From contig CACXCN010000003.1 in assembly GCA_902766095.1 (NCBI GenBank), forward strand, positions 1-64,000: 64,000 nucleotides of DNA, in the 5' to 3' direction. The translations under genes were made by a program, and so were the position numbers. The notes under the pieces are model-generated. The model was given only the letters and a program-made list of their open reading frames with translations. It did not search any database and was not told where the DNA came from. This stretch comes from an uncultured Selenomonas sp. Its GTDB lineage: Bacteria > Bacillota > Negativicutes > Selenomonadales > Selenomonadaceae. Shown here piece after piece: positions 52,322-61,638 of this stretch. How positions within the stretch are numbered: the first letter of the stretch is position 1; every line of letters starts with the position of its first letter.

Positions 52322-53425
52322 TTAGAACGACAGCTGCTTCTTCCTTAGCTGGATATTCATCAGTATCGCTATGGACATGATGTTCGTGGTCAGGGAGCTG
52401 ACGCCGTAGCTCATGAGCGGCAGCGGGATGCCGGTGACGGGCATGATGCCCATGGTCATGCCGACATTGACGAGCACGTGGAAGGCGAGCATCGAGGTAA
52501 TGCCGACGGCCAGCAGGCGTCCGAAGGTGTCGCTGGCCTCACGGGCGATCTGGATGCCGCGCCAGAGCACGACGAGATACAGGAGCAGCAGGAATGTCAC
52601 TCCCACGAAGCCGAGCTCCTCGCCGACGACGGCGAATATGAAGTCCGTATGGTTCTCCGGCAGGAAGTTCAGCTGGCTCTGCGTCCCCGCGAACAGTCCT
52701 TTGCCGAACAGCATGCCGGAGCCGATGGCGATTTTCGACTGTATGATATGGTAGCCGGATCCGAGCGGGTCGACATTCGGATCCATGAAGACCATGATGC
52801 GCATTTTCTGATAATCTTTCAGGAAATGCCATAGTACCGGTAGCATGGCGATGCCGGCACCGAATATGCCGCCGAGCAGTTTCAGGTTCACGCCGCAGGC
52901 GAATATCATGCCGAAGAATATGGCCATGAACACGAGCGATGTCCCGAGGTCTGGCTGCTTCAGTACGAGCAGGAACGGCACGCCTACATACAGGGCTATG
53001 GGCATCAGATCGTGCAGGTCGTTGATCTTCCCTACCTTGTCGTTCAATACGGTCGCCAGCGAGATGATCATGATGAGCTTCGAGAATTCGGACGGCTGGA
53101 TGCTGATCGGGCCGAGCATGATCCAGCGCTGCGCGCCCAGGGCCGAGTGGCCGAATATCATGACGGCGAGCAGCAGGACGATGTTGAATATATACAATTT
53201 GTTGCCATAGCCCTGCAGCATCTTGTAGTCGAAGTTCATGAGGAACGCGGCCAGCGCGATGTTGGCGAGCGCGAACAGGCCCTGACGCTGCACATACCAG
53301 TAGCGTTCATCACTAGGGGTATTGATATGCGTAGCACTGCCGATGATGATGAGGCTCATGCACAGTATGCCGACTGTGGCTATGAGCAGGGTGAAATCTA
53401 GACGTTTGAGATATTTCTTGTTCAT
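52322..53425 (-). CDS. rodA: Rod-shape SEDS peptidoglycan polymerase
   Basis: RodA is the membrane glycosyltransferase that polymerises lipid II during cell elongation, working with PBP2 (mrdA, 55433). The 367-residue chain is hydrophobic with about ten membrane segments. SEDS marks are LGAQRWIMLGPISIQPSEFS near 95-114, LKQPDLGTSLVFMAIFFGM, SGMLFGKGLFAGTQSQLNFL, PENHTDFIFAVVGEELGF, and the end motif GIPLPLMSYGVSSL. It begins at ATG 53425, overlapping the minE stop as ATGA, and is last in the mre-min run, followed by a strong terminator. Confidence 0.96.
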   Translation of the reverse strand: MNKKYLKRLDFTLLIATVGILCMSLIIIGSATHINTPSDERYWYVQRQGLFALANIALAAFLMNFDYKMLQGYGNKLYIFNIVLLLAVMIFGHSALGAQRWIMLGPISIQPSEFSKLIMIISLATVLNDKVGKINDLHDLMPIALYVGVPFLLVLKQPDLGTSLVFMAIFFGMIFACGVNLKLLGGIFGAGIAMLPVLWHFLKDYQKMRIMVFMDPNVDPLGSGYHIIQSKIAIGSGMLFGKGLFAGTQSQLNFLPENHTDFIFAVVGEELGFVGVTFLLLLYLVVLWRGIQIAREASDTFGRLLAVGITSMLAFHVLVNVGMTMGIMPVTGIPLPLMSYGVSSLTTNIMSIAILMNIQLRKKQLSF

Positions 53426-53685
53426 TTTCCGTGCTTCATGCGCGCCACAGGGATGTTGGCCACGAGGGCGACCGAGTCGTCATCATCGGCCAGTGAGATC
53501 TCCATGTCGTTCTGGTTTATCTCCATGTATTTCGATATTACCTGGATGATATCGGTTTTCAGATGCTCCATGACCTCAGGCGAGACATTGGCCCTATCAT
53601 GTATGAGCACGACCTTCAGGCGGTTCTTCGCTATGTCGCCTGATTTCTCTTTCTTACCGAATATCTTCATCAATGCATCTAACAT
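53422..53685 (-). CDS. minE: Cell division topological specificity factor
   Basis: MinE makes MinD release its ATP and so drives pole-to-pole movement of the division inhibitor. The 87-residue length is normal. The N-terminal anti-MinCD/membrane helix (LDALMKIFGKKEKSGDIAKN) and RLKVVLIHDRANVSPEVMEH, the beta-strand switch region, are visible, followed by the dimerisation domain LKTDIIQVISKYMEINQNDM. Presence of MinE rather than DivIVA-MinJ control fits a diderm Firmicute. GAGGAGGGATTGTC precedes the ATG. It lies 20 bases after minD and overlaps rodA by 4. Confidence 0.96.
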   Translation of the reverse strand: MLDALMKIFGKKEKSGDIAKNRLKVVLIHDRANVSPEVMEHLKTDIIQVISKYMEINQNDMEISLADDDDSVALVANIPVARMKHGK

Positions 53686-53704
53686 GACAATCCCTCCTCA
53701 AAGC

Positions 53705-54493
53705 TCAGTGACCGAATACATGTTTCAGTTTCTCGAAGAAACCCGGCTTCGGGAAGGTCATGAAGGGGATATTCTCTCCCATGAGGCGGCCGACGATGTT
53801 ACGGTAGGCCTGACCGGCCAGGGAATCGCTCATCGTGATGCAGGGCTCGCCGCGGTTCGTGCTCGTGACGACTTTCTCGTCGTCCGGCACCTGGCCGATG
53901 CAGTCGATGGACAGGATGTCATTGATATCGTCCATGCCGAGCATGTCGCCGTTCTCGACCATCTGCGGGCGGATGCGGTTCACGATGAGCTTGATCGTAT
54001 CCTTCTCGGCGCGGCCGAGCTCGCCAATGATCTTGTCAGCGTCGCGAACAGCGGATATCTCCGGCATCGTGACGACGATGGCCACATCAGCGGCCGCTAT
54101 GGCGGTCTTGAACCCCTGCTCGATGCCGGCCGGGCAATCGATGAGTATGTAATCGAACTCCTCACGCATCTCGTTGCAGAGCTTCACGAGCGCCTCCGGA
54201 TCCACCGCGGTCTTATCCTTGACCTGGGAGGTCGGCAGCAGGAAAAGGGAATCGACTTTCTTATGACGCACGAGCGCTTTCTTATACGGTACCCGTCCCT
54301 CGGTCACATCGATGAGATCGTACATGATGCGGTTCTCGAGTCCGAGCAGCAGGTCGAGGTTCCGGAGGCCCGTATCTGTATCTATGAGCACGACGCGTTT
54401 GCCGCGCATCGCGAGGCCCATGCCCAGATTTGCCGTGGTGGTCGTCTTGCCGACTCCGCCCTTGCCCGAGGTGATTACGAATATTTCGCTCAT
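53705..54493 (-). CDS. minD: Septum site-determining ATPase MinD
   Basis: A deviant Walker A ATPase that binds the membrane in its ATP form and carries MinC. The 262 residues show FVITSGKGGVGKTTTTANLG (deviant Walker A, residues about 5-20), VVLIDTDTGLRNLDLLLGLE, and DYILIDCPAGIEQGF. The C-terminal amphipathic membrane helix is present as GFFEKLKHVFGH. AAAGGACAAAGACC precedes the ATG. The gene is 80 bases after minC; no terminator is seen in the gap, so the two are co-transcribed. Confidence 0.97.
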   Translation of the reverse strand: MSEIFVITSGKGGVGKTTTTANLGMGLAMRGKRVVLIDTDTGLRNLDLLLGLENRIMYDLIDVTEGRVPYKKALVRHKKVDSLFLLPTSQVKDKTAVDPEALVKLCNEMREEFDYILIDCPAGIEQGFKTAIAAADVAIVVTMPEISAVRDADKIIGELGRAEKDTIKLIVNRIRPQMVENGDMLGMDDINDILSIDCIGQVPDDEKVVTSTNRGEPCITMSDSLAGQAYRNIVGRLMGENIPFMTFPKPGFFEKLKHVFGH

Positions 54494-54573
54494 GGTCTTT
54501 GTCCTTTCCTGTCCGTTACTACAACTACAATACGGAGTTTCTGTCTATCGCCTTTGGGATGAAATGCTGTGTT

Positions 54574-55395
54574 TCAGCGCTTGATCGGTTCTATTACGAT
54601 CTGGCCATCCTTTATCGAGGCCCGCTCGGCTCCGGCGCTCTGCTCGTTGCTGCCGGCCGGAGCGTCCGGCGAACGCGCGATGAGGCTCGCGATGCGTATC
54701 TGCGTCGGTATGAGCTGGTCCGCAACGATGAAAGCGCTCGTATCACCATAGGCCCCGGCATGGACGACGCCGCGGCAGGTACCGCGGATGTCGATGCTGC
54801 CGCCGGCGATGATCTGCGCTCCGGGATTCACATTGCCGCAGACAAGTACCGAGCTCTGCGTGCGTATCTCCTGCCCGCCGCGCAACGTGCGGTTCACGAC
54901 GACCATCTCCTGCACGGCCGGCGGCTCCGGCGCAGACTCGGCCGGTGCCGGACGGGCTGCCGGCTCCGCCGCCGTTGCTTTCGGGGCAGGGTCTGGCTCG
55001 GCTGCTGGTGCCTCTGACTGTGCGTTCTCCGCCGCTGCGACTGCTTCATTCATCCAGTTCGGCAGCGCTGTCGCAGTGGCAGCCGGCGTCTCTTGATCGA
55101 GCAGGGATGAGGCGAAGCTGTGACGCTCGTGCCCGCTGTGCGACGCCGTACCGCTCTCTAGCGGCCGGAATATGAGCCCGTACTTATGGAACAGCTTCGT
55201 GAGCTGGCTGCGCTCATCGTCCGAAAACACTTCGCGTGGGAACTGCACGAGCGTGCCGCGCAGGAAGAATCCGTTGCCATCCGTGAGCTTGGCCCGGATA
55301 TCATCATAGATACTCGCGAACGTGGCCTGCGGAGCGAATGTCAGCTGCAGGCCGCCCGCCGCACTGCCCTTGATCTTGACTATTTCCTCACTCAT
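54574..55395 (-). CDS. minC: Septum site-determining inhibitor MinC
   Basis: MinC blocks FtsZ polymerisation away from mid-cell. The chain is 273 residues. The N-terminal domain (1-105) has EIVKIKGSAAGGLQLTF and ASIYDDIRAKLTDGNGFFLR. A long Ala/Pro/Glu-rich linker lies at about 120-180 (PAAEPDPAPKATAAEPAARP), longer than in E. coli. The C-terminal beta-helix that binds MinD is clear: VVNRTLRGGQEIRTQSSVLV, GNVNPGAQIIAGGSIDIRGT, HAGAYGDTSAFIVADQLIPT. ATG 55395 is chosen by GGAGGATAAAGCGAGT; the longer frame to 55473 is not needed. The gene follows mrdA by 37 bases, linking division-site and elongation genes in one unit. Confidence 0.95.
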   Translation of the reverse strand: MSEEIVKIKGSAAGGLQLTFAPQATFASIYDDIRAKLTDGNGFFLRGTLVQFPREVFSDDERSQLTKLFHKYGLIFRPLESGTASHSGHERHSFASSLLDQETPAATATALPNWMNEAVAAAENAQSEAPAAEPDPAPKATAAEPAARPAPAESAPEPPAVQEMVVVNRTLRGGQEIRTQSSVLVCGNVNPGAQIIAGGSIDIRGTCRGVVHAGAYGDTSAFIVADQLIPTQIRIASLIARSPDAPAGSNEQSAGAERASIKDGQIVIEPIKR

Positions 55396-55432
55396 ACTCG
55401 CTTTATCCTCCTGACTGGCTGTTGCCAGCGTA

Positions 55433-57226
55433 TCACTTGTCAGCTTTCTCATCCTGTGGCTGAGCCACGCCAAACGCTGCCTCCAGTATCTTGCGCCCGA
55501 TCGGCACAGCCGACTGCGAGCCGAAGCCGCCCTGCTCGACGATGACGGCTACAACGATATTCGGATTGTCGAACGGTCCGTAGGCTACGAACCAGCCGTG
55601 GTCGCGGCCATGCGAGTTCTCGGCCGTACCGGTCTTGCCGGCGATATCGATGTTGAACCCGCGGAACGAGCTGGCCGCCGTGCCGTACTTCGTGACGTCG
55701 TGCAGTCCGTCCTGCACGAGTTTTATGACGTTCTCAGGTACATCGAGCTTCGACAGCAGTTCCGGCTCGAATTCCTTGACCGTGCTTCCGTCCGGAGCAA
55801 CGATGCGGTTCACGAGATGCGGCTTGTAGCGCTTGCCATCAGCCGCGATCTGGCTCATGACCATCGCGGCCTGCAGCGGGGTCACGAGGTTGAATCCCTG
55901 TCCGATGGCCGCATCGAACGTCTCCGACAGGTACCACTCGCCGTCTTCGAAGTTCTTCTCCTTGTAGCGGCGATTGGCGACGAGGCCATCTGCCTCGTAC
56001 GGCAGGTCGATGCCCGTGCGGGCGCCCAGACCGAACATACGCGCGTATTTCTCGAGGCGATCGATGCCCAGGCGGTTGCCCATCTCATAGAAATAGACGT
56101 TATCGGAGTGCGCGAGGGCTTCACGGAAGTTGATCCACCCCAAGGCCTCACCCTCGGAGTTGCCCTTCGGGATGATCCAGTGATGGCCGGTATCGAGGAT
56201 CTTCTCCTCCGGCGTCACAACGCCCTCGGTCAGAGCTGCCGTTCCGGTCACGATCTTGAACGTCGAGCCCGGCGGATATTCGCCGGTGATCGTCTTATTG
56301 TCCATCGGGTGGAACGGGTTAGTGTTGAGTTGGTTCCAGTATTTCGTCGATATGCCGTGCGCAAAGGCGTTCGGGTCGAACGCCGGACGACTGACCATGG
56401 CCAGGATCTCGCCCGTCTGCGGATTCATGACGACGGCAGCTGCCGCACTCGCATGAATCTGCGCCAACTGCTCATCAACCGCCTTCTCAGCGGCCAATTG
56501 CAGGTTCTTGTCGATGGTCAGCACGAGGTCGTCGCCCGGCACTGGGTCCTTGCGGCCGAGTATGGCCACTGGCTTGCCCGAGACATCGACTTCGACCTGC
56601 TCGCCGCCATCGGCGCCGCGCAGCTCTTTATCGTATACCTTCTCGAGACCGAATTTGCCTATGATGTCGCCACTCTTGTAGCCTTCATCTTTCTTCTTGG
56701 CGAGCTCTTCGTCATTGATCTCGCTGACGTAACCGAATGTATGAGCCCCCTGCTGCTTGTAGATGTAGTCGCGGATCGGCTGCACTTCTATGACGACGCC
56801 GGGGTAGTTGTCCTTCTGCTCTTCAATGATGGAGACGATATCCGGAGTGACGTCGCTCTTTATGCGTATGGGGTTGAAGCCATTGTGAGCAGCAATCTTT
56901 TCATTGATCTCCTCGACCGGCACATGCACGAGGTCGGAGATGCGCTGCTTCACATCGTCGCTGATCGGTGCCGTGAGCGGCAGCAGCGATACGGTAAAGC
57001 CCGGCCGATTCGTGACCAGGAGCTCGCCATTGCGGTCATAGAACGTACCGCGCGGAGCCGAGGCCGGTATGATGCGGATGCGGTTGCCATCCGCCAGGCT
57101 GGCATAGTACTCGCCCTCATAGACCTGCAGATAGCCTGCGCGACCTATGAGCACTGCTATGATGAGCACGATGAGCCCGCCGAGCACGCGCAGCCGCCCG
57201 GTGTAGTCATCTTCGTTGTCGCCCAA
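55433..57226 (-). CDS. mrdA: Penicillin-binding protein 2, elongation transpeptidase
   Basis: The class B PBP that cross-links peptidoglycan with RodA in lateral wall growth. The 597 residues have a cytoplasmic tail and one membrane anchor (about 11-30), a PBP dimer domain, and the transpeptidase domain. Active-site motifs are STFK at 321-324, SDN at 374-376 and KTG at 531-533. GEYPPGSTFKIVTG and IDIAGKTGTAENSHG are typical of the MrdA group. The start is TTG 57226, 7 bases after GGAGG; no ATG fits. A hairpin at 57266-57290 lies upstream, after mreD, and may lower expression of this part of the operon. Confidence 0.96.
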   Translation of the reverse strand: MGDNEDDYTGRLRVLGGLIVLIIAVLIGRAGYLQVYEGEYYASLADGNRIRIIPASAPRGTFYDRNGELLVTNRPGFTVSLLPLTAPISDDVKQRISDLVHVPVEEINEKIAAHNGFNPIRIKSDVTPDIVSIIEEQKDNYPGVVIEVQPIRDYIYKQQGAHTFGYVSEINDEELAKKKDEGYKSGDIIGKFGLEKVYDKELRGADGGEQVEVDVSGKPVAILGRKDPVPGDDLVLTIDKNLQLAAEKAVDEQLAQIHASAAAAVVMNPQTGEILAMVSRPAFDPNAFAHGISTKYWNQLNTNPFHPMDNKTITGEYPPGSTFKIVTGTAALTEGVVTPEEKILDTGHHWIIPKGNSEGEALGWINFREALAHSDNVYFYEMGNRLGIDRLEKYARMFGLGARTGIDLPYEADGLVANRRYKEKNFEDGEWYLSETFDAAIGQGFNLVTPLQAAMVMSQIAADGKRYKPHLVNRIVAPDGSTVKEFEPELLSKLDVPENVIKLVQDGLHDVTKYGTAASSFRGFNIDIAGKTGTAENSHGRDHGWFVAYGPFDNPNIVVAVIVEQGGFGSQSAVPIGRKILEAAFGVAQPQDEKADK

Positions 57227-57265
57227 TAGTGTCCCTCCAGGTTTCTATAACAATAGTAATGATAT

Positions 57266-57290
57266 AAGGAAAGGCACCCTGAAGGTGCCT
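57266..57290 (-). terminator. Weak terminator or attenuator after mreD
   Basis: On the minus strand AGGCACC-ttcag-GGTGCCT forms a 7-bp stem followed by TTCCTT. The T-run is imperfect, so partial read-through into mrdA is likely. It lies in the 86-base gap between mreD and mrdA. Confidence 0.65.
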
Positions 57291-57312
57291 CCCACGAAAG
57301 AACCATCCCCAG

Positions 57313-57813
57313 TCAGCCCTCGTATTTCTCGCTGAGCTTCTTGTCCAGCTCATACGCCAGACGATGGACCGGGTAGGCAAAAGCCAGCTGATAAATCAGC
57401 ATCGGTATCAGTATGTAGCCCATATGGTGCACCAGGTCGAACCGATAACCTAATAATAGCATAAGCAGGACCAAAATAAAATAGTTAGCTATGGTAGCTG
57501 CTACAGAGGCCATGATTGGCAGGAAGAACTGCTCCTTGAACACGCGGTCGGAGAAGCTGCCGCAGACGAGGCCGATCAGGAGGCGCGTAAAGGCATTGAC
57601 GCCCAGGAACGTGCCTGTAGAAAGGTCTTGCAGCAGCCCGACGGCAAAGCCCATGAGCGCTCCCTCGCGCACGCCGCGCAGGAATGCGAACGAGACGGTC
57701 AGGAGCAGCATGAGATCCGGGCTCACGCCATGAATCGCGAACAGGGGCAGGAACGAGGTCTGCAGTACGTACAGGAGCAGGACGAGCCCTATCAGAATAG
57801 CTATTTTCTTCAT
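57313..57813 (-). CDS. mreD: Rod shape-determining membrane protein MreD
   Basis: A small integral membrane protein of the elongasome that links MreC with RodA/PBP2. The 166 residues are mostly hydrophobic, with about five or six membrane segments (IAILIGLVLLLYVLQTSFLP, LLLTVSFAFLRG, YFILVLLMLLLGY). SPDLMLLLTVSFAFLRGVRE and MGFAVGLLQDLSTGTFLGVN are the typical MreD strings. The start ATG 57813 overlaps the mreC stop by 4 bases and has GGAGAATGAGCA in front. It is the last gene before a weak terminator. Confidence 0.95.
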   Translation of the reverse strand: MKKIAILIGLVLLLYVLQTSFLPLFAIHGVSPDLMLLLTVSFAFLRGVREGALMGFAVGLLQDLSTGTFLGVNAFTRLLIGLVCGSFSDRVFKEQFFLPIMASVAATIANYFILVLLMLLLGYRFDLVHHMGYILIPMLIYQLAFAYPVHRLAYELDKKLSEKYEG

Positions 57814-58787
57814 TGCTCATTCTCCGTCTGGGTGCTGTCGTCCTCTGCACCAGCAGCCTCTTCCGCAGCTCTCTGCTCAGCAGCCGGGTCCGTCTCCGTC
57901 CCCGGTGTCTGCTGCGGCGTCACGAACGGCTCCGGCGGAGCCTCCCGCGAGGCTACGATGACCATGACATCCTCGAGCCGCTGGAAATCGACCGCCGGCT
58001 CGAGCACTGCTATCTTCAGCAGACCACCGGCATCGTTCTTCAGCGAGGATACGATGCCCACGGCCAGTCCTTTCGGATATATGCCGCCGAAGCCGGAGGT
58101 GACGATCATGTCTCCCTCATCGACATCGGCATTCTTCGGTATGTTCACCATGCGCGGCATGGTCGGGTTGTCCATATCGCCCTCGACGATGCCGGCGACC
58201 CGGGAGTCCGGACGCTGGATCAGCGTCCCGACCGAGGAACGCGGGTCCAGGATGAGCTGGACTTTCGAGGAGTTCGGTCCCGCCTCGACGACGTGGCCGA
58301 CGAGTCCTTTCTCCGTGACGACCGGCATGTTGTTCTGGATGCCGTCCATCGTGCCGCGATTGATGACGATCATGCTCGACCACGTAGCCGACTCACGGCC
58401 GATGACGCGCGCAGCGACGAGGTCGAACTGCGAAGCCGCCTGCTTGTAGTCGAGCAGCGCCCGCAGCCGGGCATTCTCCGCCGCATACTCGCTGGCCTGC
58501 AGATTCTGCACGCGCAGCTGGGCGACCTCGTTGCGGAGCATCTTGTTCTGCTCGTGAACCGTCACGACATCCCAGATGCTGTCTGTGATGCCACGCAGCT
58601 CACCGCTGACCCAGCCGAATGCCGATTGGAACGGCGAGAGCACGAGTGAGACGGCCTGGCTCGATACCGGCACCTGGAAGCGGCCACGTGCCGCAAAGAA
58701 TATGATGCAGAACAAGCTGACGACGACAAAGACCAGAGCCCAGAACCGCCGCCGGTTATTCTTGTCTTGCCTTACTCGATTGCCCAT
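57810..58787 (-). CDS. mreC: Rod shape-determining protein MreC
   Basis: MreC spans the inner membrane once and stimulates PBP2 in the periplasm. The 325-residue chain has a membrane segment at about 15-30 (FWALVFVVVSLFCIIFFAAR), a coiled coil at about 70-110 (NKMLRNEVAQLRVQNLQASE), and the beta-barrel domains: ATWSSMIVINRGTMDGIQNN, VTEKGLVGHVVEAGPNSSKV, VTSGFGGIYPKGLAVGIVSS. A Pro/Glu/Ala-rich tail follows residue 285, longer than in E. coli and probably disordered. The start shares one base with the mreB stop (TAATG), so translation is coupled. The Shine-Dalgarno site is weak. Confidence 0.96.
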   Translation of the reverse strand: MGNRVRQDKNNRRRFWALVFVVVSLFCIIFFAARGRFQVPVSSQAVSLVLSPFQSAFGWVSGELRGITDSIWDVVTVHEQNKMLRNEVAQLRVQNLQASEYAAENARLRALLDYKQAASQFDLVAARVIGRESATWSSMIVINRGTMDGIQNNMPVVTEKGLVGHVVEAGPNSSKVQLILDPRSSVGTLIQRPDSRVAGIVEGDMDNPTMPRMVNIPKNADVDEGDMIVTSGFGGIYPKGLAVGIVSSLKNDAGGLLKIAVLEPAVDFQRLEDVMVIVASREAPPEPFVTPQQTPGTETDPAAEQRAAEEAAGAEDDSTQTENEQ

Positions 58788-59827
58788 TATTGCTTCAGCT
58801 TCTTAGAAGTCATGACCACGCGCTTCAAAAGTTCTATGTTCTCGAGTGATTTGCCCGTACCCTCGCCGACGCAGGAAAGGGCATCCTCAGATACGAGCAC
58901 CGGCATACCGGTCTCATGCGAGAGAAGCTGATCGAGGTTCGTCAGCAGAGAGCCGCCACCGGTCATCATGATGCCATGGTCCATGACATCGGCTGCGAGC
59001 TCCGGCGGAGTCTTCTCGAGCGTGCTCTTGACGGCATCGATGATCTTGTAGATCGGCTCGTCGAGAGCCTCGCGGATCTCCTTGGCCTGGATGGTCAGCG
59101 TCTTCGGCAGACCGCTCACGAGGTCACGGCCGCGGATGTCCATCGTCTTGTCCGTATCCGGGGTCACAATGGCCGTACCGATGTTGATCTTTATCTCCTC
59201 AGCGGTACGCTCACCGATCATGAGGTTGTACATGCGCTTGATGTACTGCTGGATGGCCGAGTCCATCTCATCGCCGCCGATGCGGATGGAGCAGCTCGTG
59301 ACGATACCGCCGAGCGAGATGACGGCGATCTCCGTCGTGCCACCGCCGATATCGACGACCATGTTGCCCGTCGCCTCCTCGACCGGCAGTCCGGCTCCGA
59401 TCGCAGCAGCCATCGGCTCCTCGATGAGGTATGCCTCACGAGCACCAGCCTGCTGGGCAGCATCGATGACGGCACGCTTCTCGACCTCAGTGACGCCGGA
59501 CGGCACGCCGACGACGACGCGCGGACGCACGAACGACTTCGTGTTCATGGCCTTGCGGATGAAGTATTTGAGCATGGCCTGCGTGACATCGAAGTCCGCT
59601 ATGACGCCATCCTTCATCGGGCGGATGGCGACGATGTTGCCTGGCGTGCGGCCGATCATCTGCTTGGCCTCTTCGCCTACCGCCAGCACATCCCCAGTAT
59701 CGCTCTTTATAGCCACGACAGAGGGCTCGCGCAGTACAATGCCGCGTCCCTTCACATGCACCAGCGTATTAGCCGTGCCCAGATCTATGCCCATGTCATG
59801 CGATAATCCACCAAATAAGCTCCACAT
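58787..59827 (-). CDS. mreB: Rod shape-determining actin homologue MreB
   Basis: MreB forms membrane-bound filaments that position the elongation machinery. The 346-residue length is standard. It opens [20 protein letters not shown] with phosphate motif 1, and has [60 protein letters not shown] (phosphate motif 2) and [20 protein letters not shown]. The longer frame to 59989 adds 54 residues that do not look like MreB, so ATG 59827 is used, with AAGGAGAAATTC upstream at a rather long spacing. It is the first gene of the mre-min-rodA run; a promoter lies at 59929-59957. Confidence 0.97.
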   Translation of the reverse strand: MWSLFGGLSHDMGIDLGTANTLVHVKGRGIVLREPSVVAIKSDTGDVLAVGEEAKQMIGRTPGNIVAIRPMKDGVIADFDVTQAMLKYFIRKAMNTKSFVRPRVVVGVPSGVTEVEKRAVIDAAQQAGAREAYLIEEPMAAAIGAGLPVEEATGNMVVDIGGGTTEIAVISLGGIVTSCSIRIGGDEMDSAIQQYIKRMYNLMIGERTAEEIKINIGTAIVTPDTDKTMDIRGRDLVSGLPKTLTIQAKEIREALDEPIYKIIDAVKSTLEKTPPELAADVMDHGIMMTGGGSLLTNLDQLLSHETGMPVLVSEDALSCVGEGTGKSLENIELLKRVVMTSKKLKQ

Positions 59828-59928
59828 TGTCTTTGAATTTCTCCTTCCTCGGGACATGGCCCCGGGTAAACTATATTCTCCGCCAGACTCAGGCCGGGCG
59901 GGATTTTTTGTTGAAAAACAGCAATAAT

Positions 59929-59957
59929 ATTGTAGCACAAGTTGTCGGTTTTGTAAT
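59929..59957 (-). promoter_or_regulatory. Promoter of the mreB operon
   Basis: On the minus strand ATTACA, 17 bases, then TACAAT, with a TGn just before the -10 (TGCTACAAT). The hexamers match 4 of 6 and 5 of 6 consensus bases. It lies about 100 bases before the mreB ATG, in the 158-base gap after radC. Confidence 0.65.
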
Positions 59958-59985
59958 GGTATTTTCGCCGCCGGGGCAATTTTTT

Positions 59986-60678
59986 TCAACCGAAATAGCC
60001 AGCATCGTTCAGGCTGCAGTAGTCAGCACCGCCAATGATGATATGATCCAGCACTTCGATGTGCATGATCTTGCCAGCCTGGATCATGTTGCGCGTCATG
60101 GCGATGTCCTGACGGCTCGGCGTCGGATCGCCGCTCGGATGGTTGTGCACGAGTATGAGCGAGGCGGCATCGTAGCGCAACGCCATCCGGAACACATCGC
60201 GCGGATGAGCCACCGAGGCGGCCAGCGTCCCGCTCGTGAGTTCCTTGAATGCGCGGATATGATTATGCGTATCCAGCAGCATGACGCAGAAACTCTCATG
60301 GTCCTGATAGCGCAGCTTCGGGCTCACATAGTCAGCCGCATCCTCTGCACAACTGATCGTCTTTATGGACTGGGCCTTCGACTCGAACATGCGGAACCCC
60401 AGCTCGACTGCGGCCAGTATGGCAGCAGCCTTGGCCGGGCCGATACCCTTTATCGTCCTGAAGTCCTCGACCGTCATGTCACGTACGCCGAGCAGTCCGA
60501 TGTCCTGATAAAGGCTGAGCACTTTATCAGCTACCGTCAGTACATTTTCCTCCTGATTGCCGGTGTGCAGCAGTATCGCGAGCAGCTCGTTCGTCTTGAG
60601 CGCACGGGCCCCGCACCGCATGAGCCGCTCGCGTGGCAGCTCCTCATCCGGCATATCGCTCAACATCATCTTTCCCAT
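59986..60678 (-). CDS. radC: RadC family JAMM-domain protein
   Basis: A 230-residue member of the RadC (DUF2466) family. It has an N-terminal helix-hairpin-helix ([20 protein letters not shown]) and a JAMM metalloprotease-like domain with [14 protein letters not shown] at 178-191, where two His and one Asp would bind zinc. The old link to DNA repair in E. coli was withdrawn and the real function is unsettled. It lies between maf and mreB, the common order in Firmicutes, and overlaps maf by 13 bases. The start could be ATG 60678 or the in-frame ATG three codons later. Confidence 0.93.
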   Translation of the reverse strand: MGKMMLSDMPDEELPRERLMRCGARALKTNELLAILLHTGNQEENVLTVADKVLSLYQDIGLLGVRDMTVEDFRTIKGIGPAKAAAILAAVELGFRMFESKAQSIKTISCAEDAADYVSPKLRYQDHESFCVMLLDTHNHIRAFKELTSGTLAASVAHPRDVFRMALRYDAASLILVHNHPSGDPTPSRQDIAMTRNMIQAGKIMHIEVLDHIIIGGADYCSLNDAGYFG

Positions 60679-61259
60679 AGCTCCGCCCCCACTTCGCGGG
60701 CCAGCTCCGCTGTCTTGGCCAGCGGCAGTCCAACTACATTGGAATAAGAACCAGCAATCGACGTGATGAAGACCGCTGCCCGGCCCTGTATGCCATAGGC
60801 ACCGGCCTTGTCCAGCGGTTCTCCAGACTGTACATATTCCCTGATCTCAGCCTCGCTGAGCTCCCGCATCGTGACGCCGGTCGTGACGGACGCCGTGCTG
60901 CTCTCGCTGACAGCCATCCCCGGCTGGTAGCGGGCAAACGCCAGTCCCGTCGTCACCTCATGCGTGCGGCCCGAGAGCCCGGCCAGCATGCGCATCGCCT
61001 CGGCTGCATCGGCCGGCTTGCCGTATATATGGCCATCGAGAGCGACGACGGTATCGGCCCCCAGTACCCATTGTCCGGCGTTCTCCGGCTGCGCAGCCAC
61101 GGCCTCGGCCTTGGCCAGGGCATTGCGCTGCGTGAGCTCTGCCGGAGCGAGGTCATCCCCCTTGAGCTCTGGTGCCGAGCTCACCGCCACGCGGAAGCTA
61201 GCCCCGATCTGCTCGAGCAGCTCCCGCCGCCGCGGCGAGCCCGAGCCTAGTATGATCAT
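60666..61259 (-). CDS. maf: Maf-like nucleoside triphosphate pyrophosphatase
   Basis: Maf proteins hydrolyse dTTP/UTP or modified nucleotides to the monophosphates and affect septum formation when overproduced. The 197 residues show IILGSGSPRRRELLEQIGAS (the SxSPRR substrate loop, residues 5-10), ALAKAEAVA, WVLGADTVVALDGHIYGKP with the catalytic Asp, and GAYGIQGRAAVFITSIAGSY. These are YhdE-type features. GAGGGG lies 9 bases before ATG 61259. It is in tandem with radC and mreB, typical for the group. Confidence 0.94.
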   Translation of the reverse strand: MIILGSGSPRRRELLEQIGASFRVAVSSAPELKGDDLAPAELTQRNALAKAEAVAAQPENAGQWVLGADTVVALDGHIYGKPADAAEAMRMLAGLSGRTHEVTTGLAFARYQPGMAVSESSTASVTTGVTMRELSEAEIREYVQSGEPLDKAGAYGIQGRAAVFITSIAGSYSNVVGLPLAKTAELAREVGAELWER

Positions 61260-61284
61260 GACATATTCCCCCTCATATACCGCC

Positions 61285-61557
61285 TCAGTAGCGACGGAAC
61301 AGGACCAGCGCCAGTACGACGCCGATGATGCTCATGAGATTCGGCGCGAATGACAATCCCAGTGTGAGCTGTATCACATAAAGATTGATCGTGAACGGCG
61401 CGATATCGAACACCGGATACGTCGTGACGAGATAGGGCATCACGCCGGCCAGCATGTCGACCGAGCGCAGCAGTTCCCCGAGCAATCCGCCCAATATCGC
61501 ACCTATAATCACGAACAGCACACACATCCCTGTACCACGTCCGCCGAATTTTGCCAC
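61285..61557 (-). CDS. DUF4321 membrane protein
   Basis: A 90-residue hydrophobic protein matching the small DUF4321 family found beside maf/radC/mre genes in Firmicutes. It has two likely membrane segments: CVLFVIIGAILGGLLGELLR at about 12-31 and APNLMSIIGVVLALVLF at about 71-87, with a hydrophobic stretch YVIQLTLGLSF between. The start is GTG 61557 after GGAGGAGATAGCA. Function is not known; conserved linkage suggests a part in envelope or shape. Confidence 0.85.
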   Translation of the reverse strand: MAKFGGRGTGMCVLFVIIGAILGGLLGELLRSVDMLAGVMPYLVTTYPVFDIAPFTINLYVIQLTLGLSFAPNLMSIIGVVLALVLFRRY

Positions 61558-61638
61558 TGCTATCTCCTCCTGTATAATCTCTACATACTCCCGCGGATGA
61601 AGCCACCGGCCTGCACCGCGCCACCGATCCTGTCACCG

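Noticed and set aside
55598-57229. Plus-strand open frame of 543 codons
   Set aside because: Antisense shadow of mrdA, whose STFK, SDN and KTG motifs are all present on the other strand.
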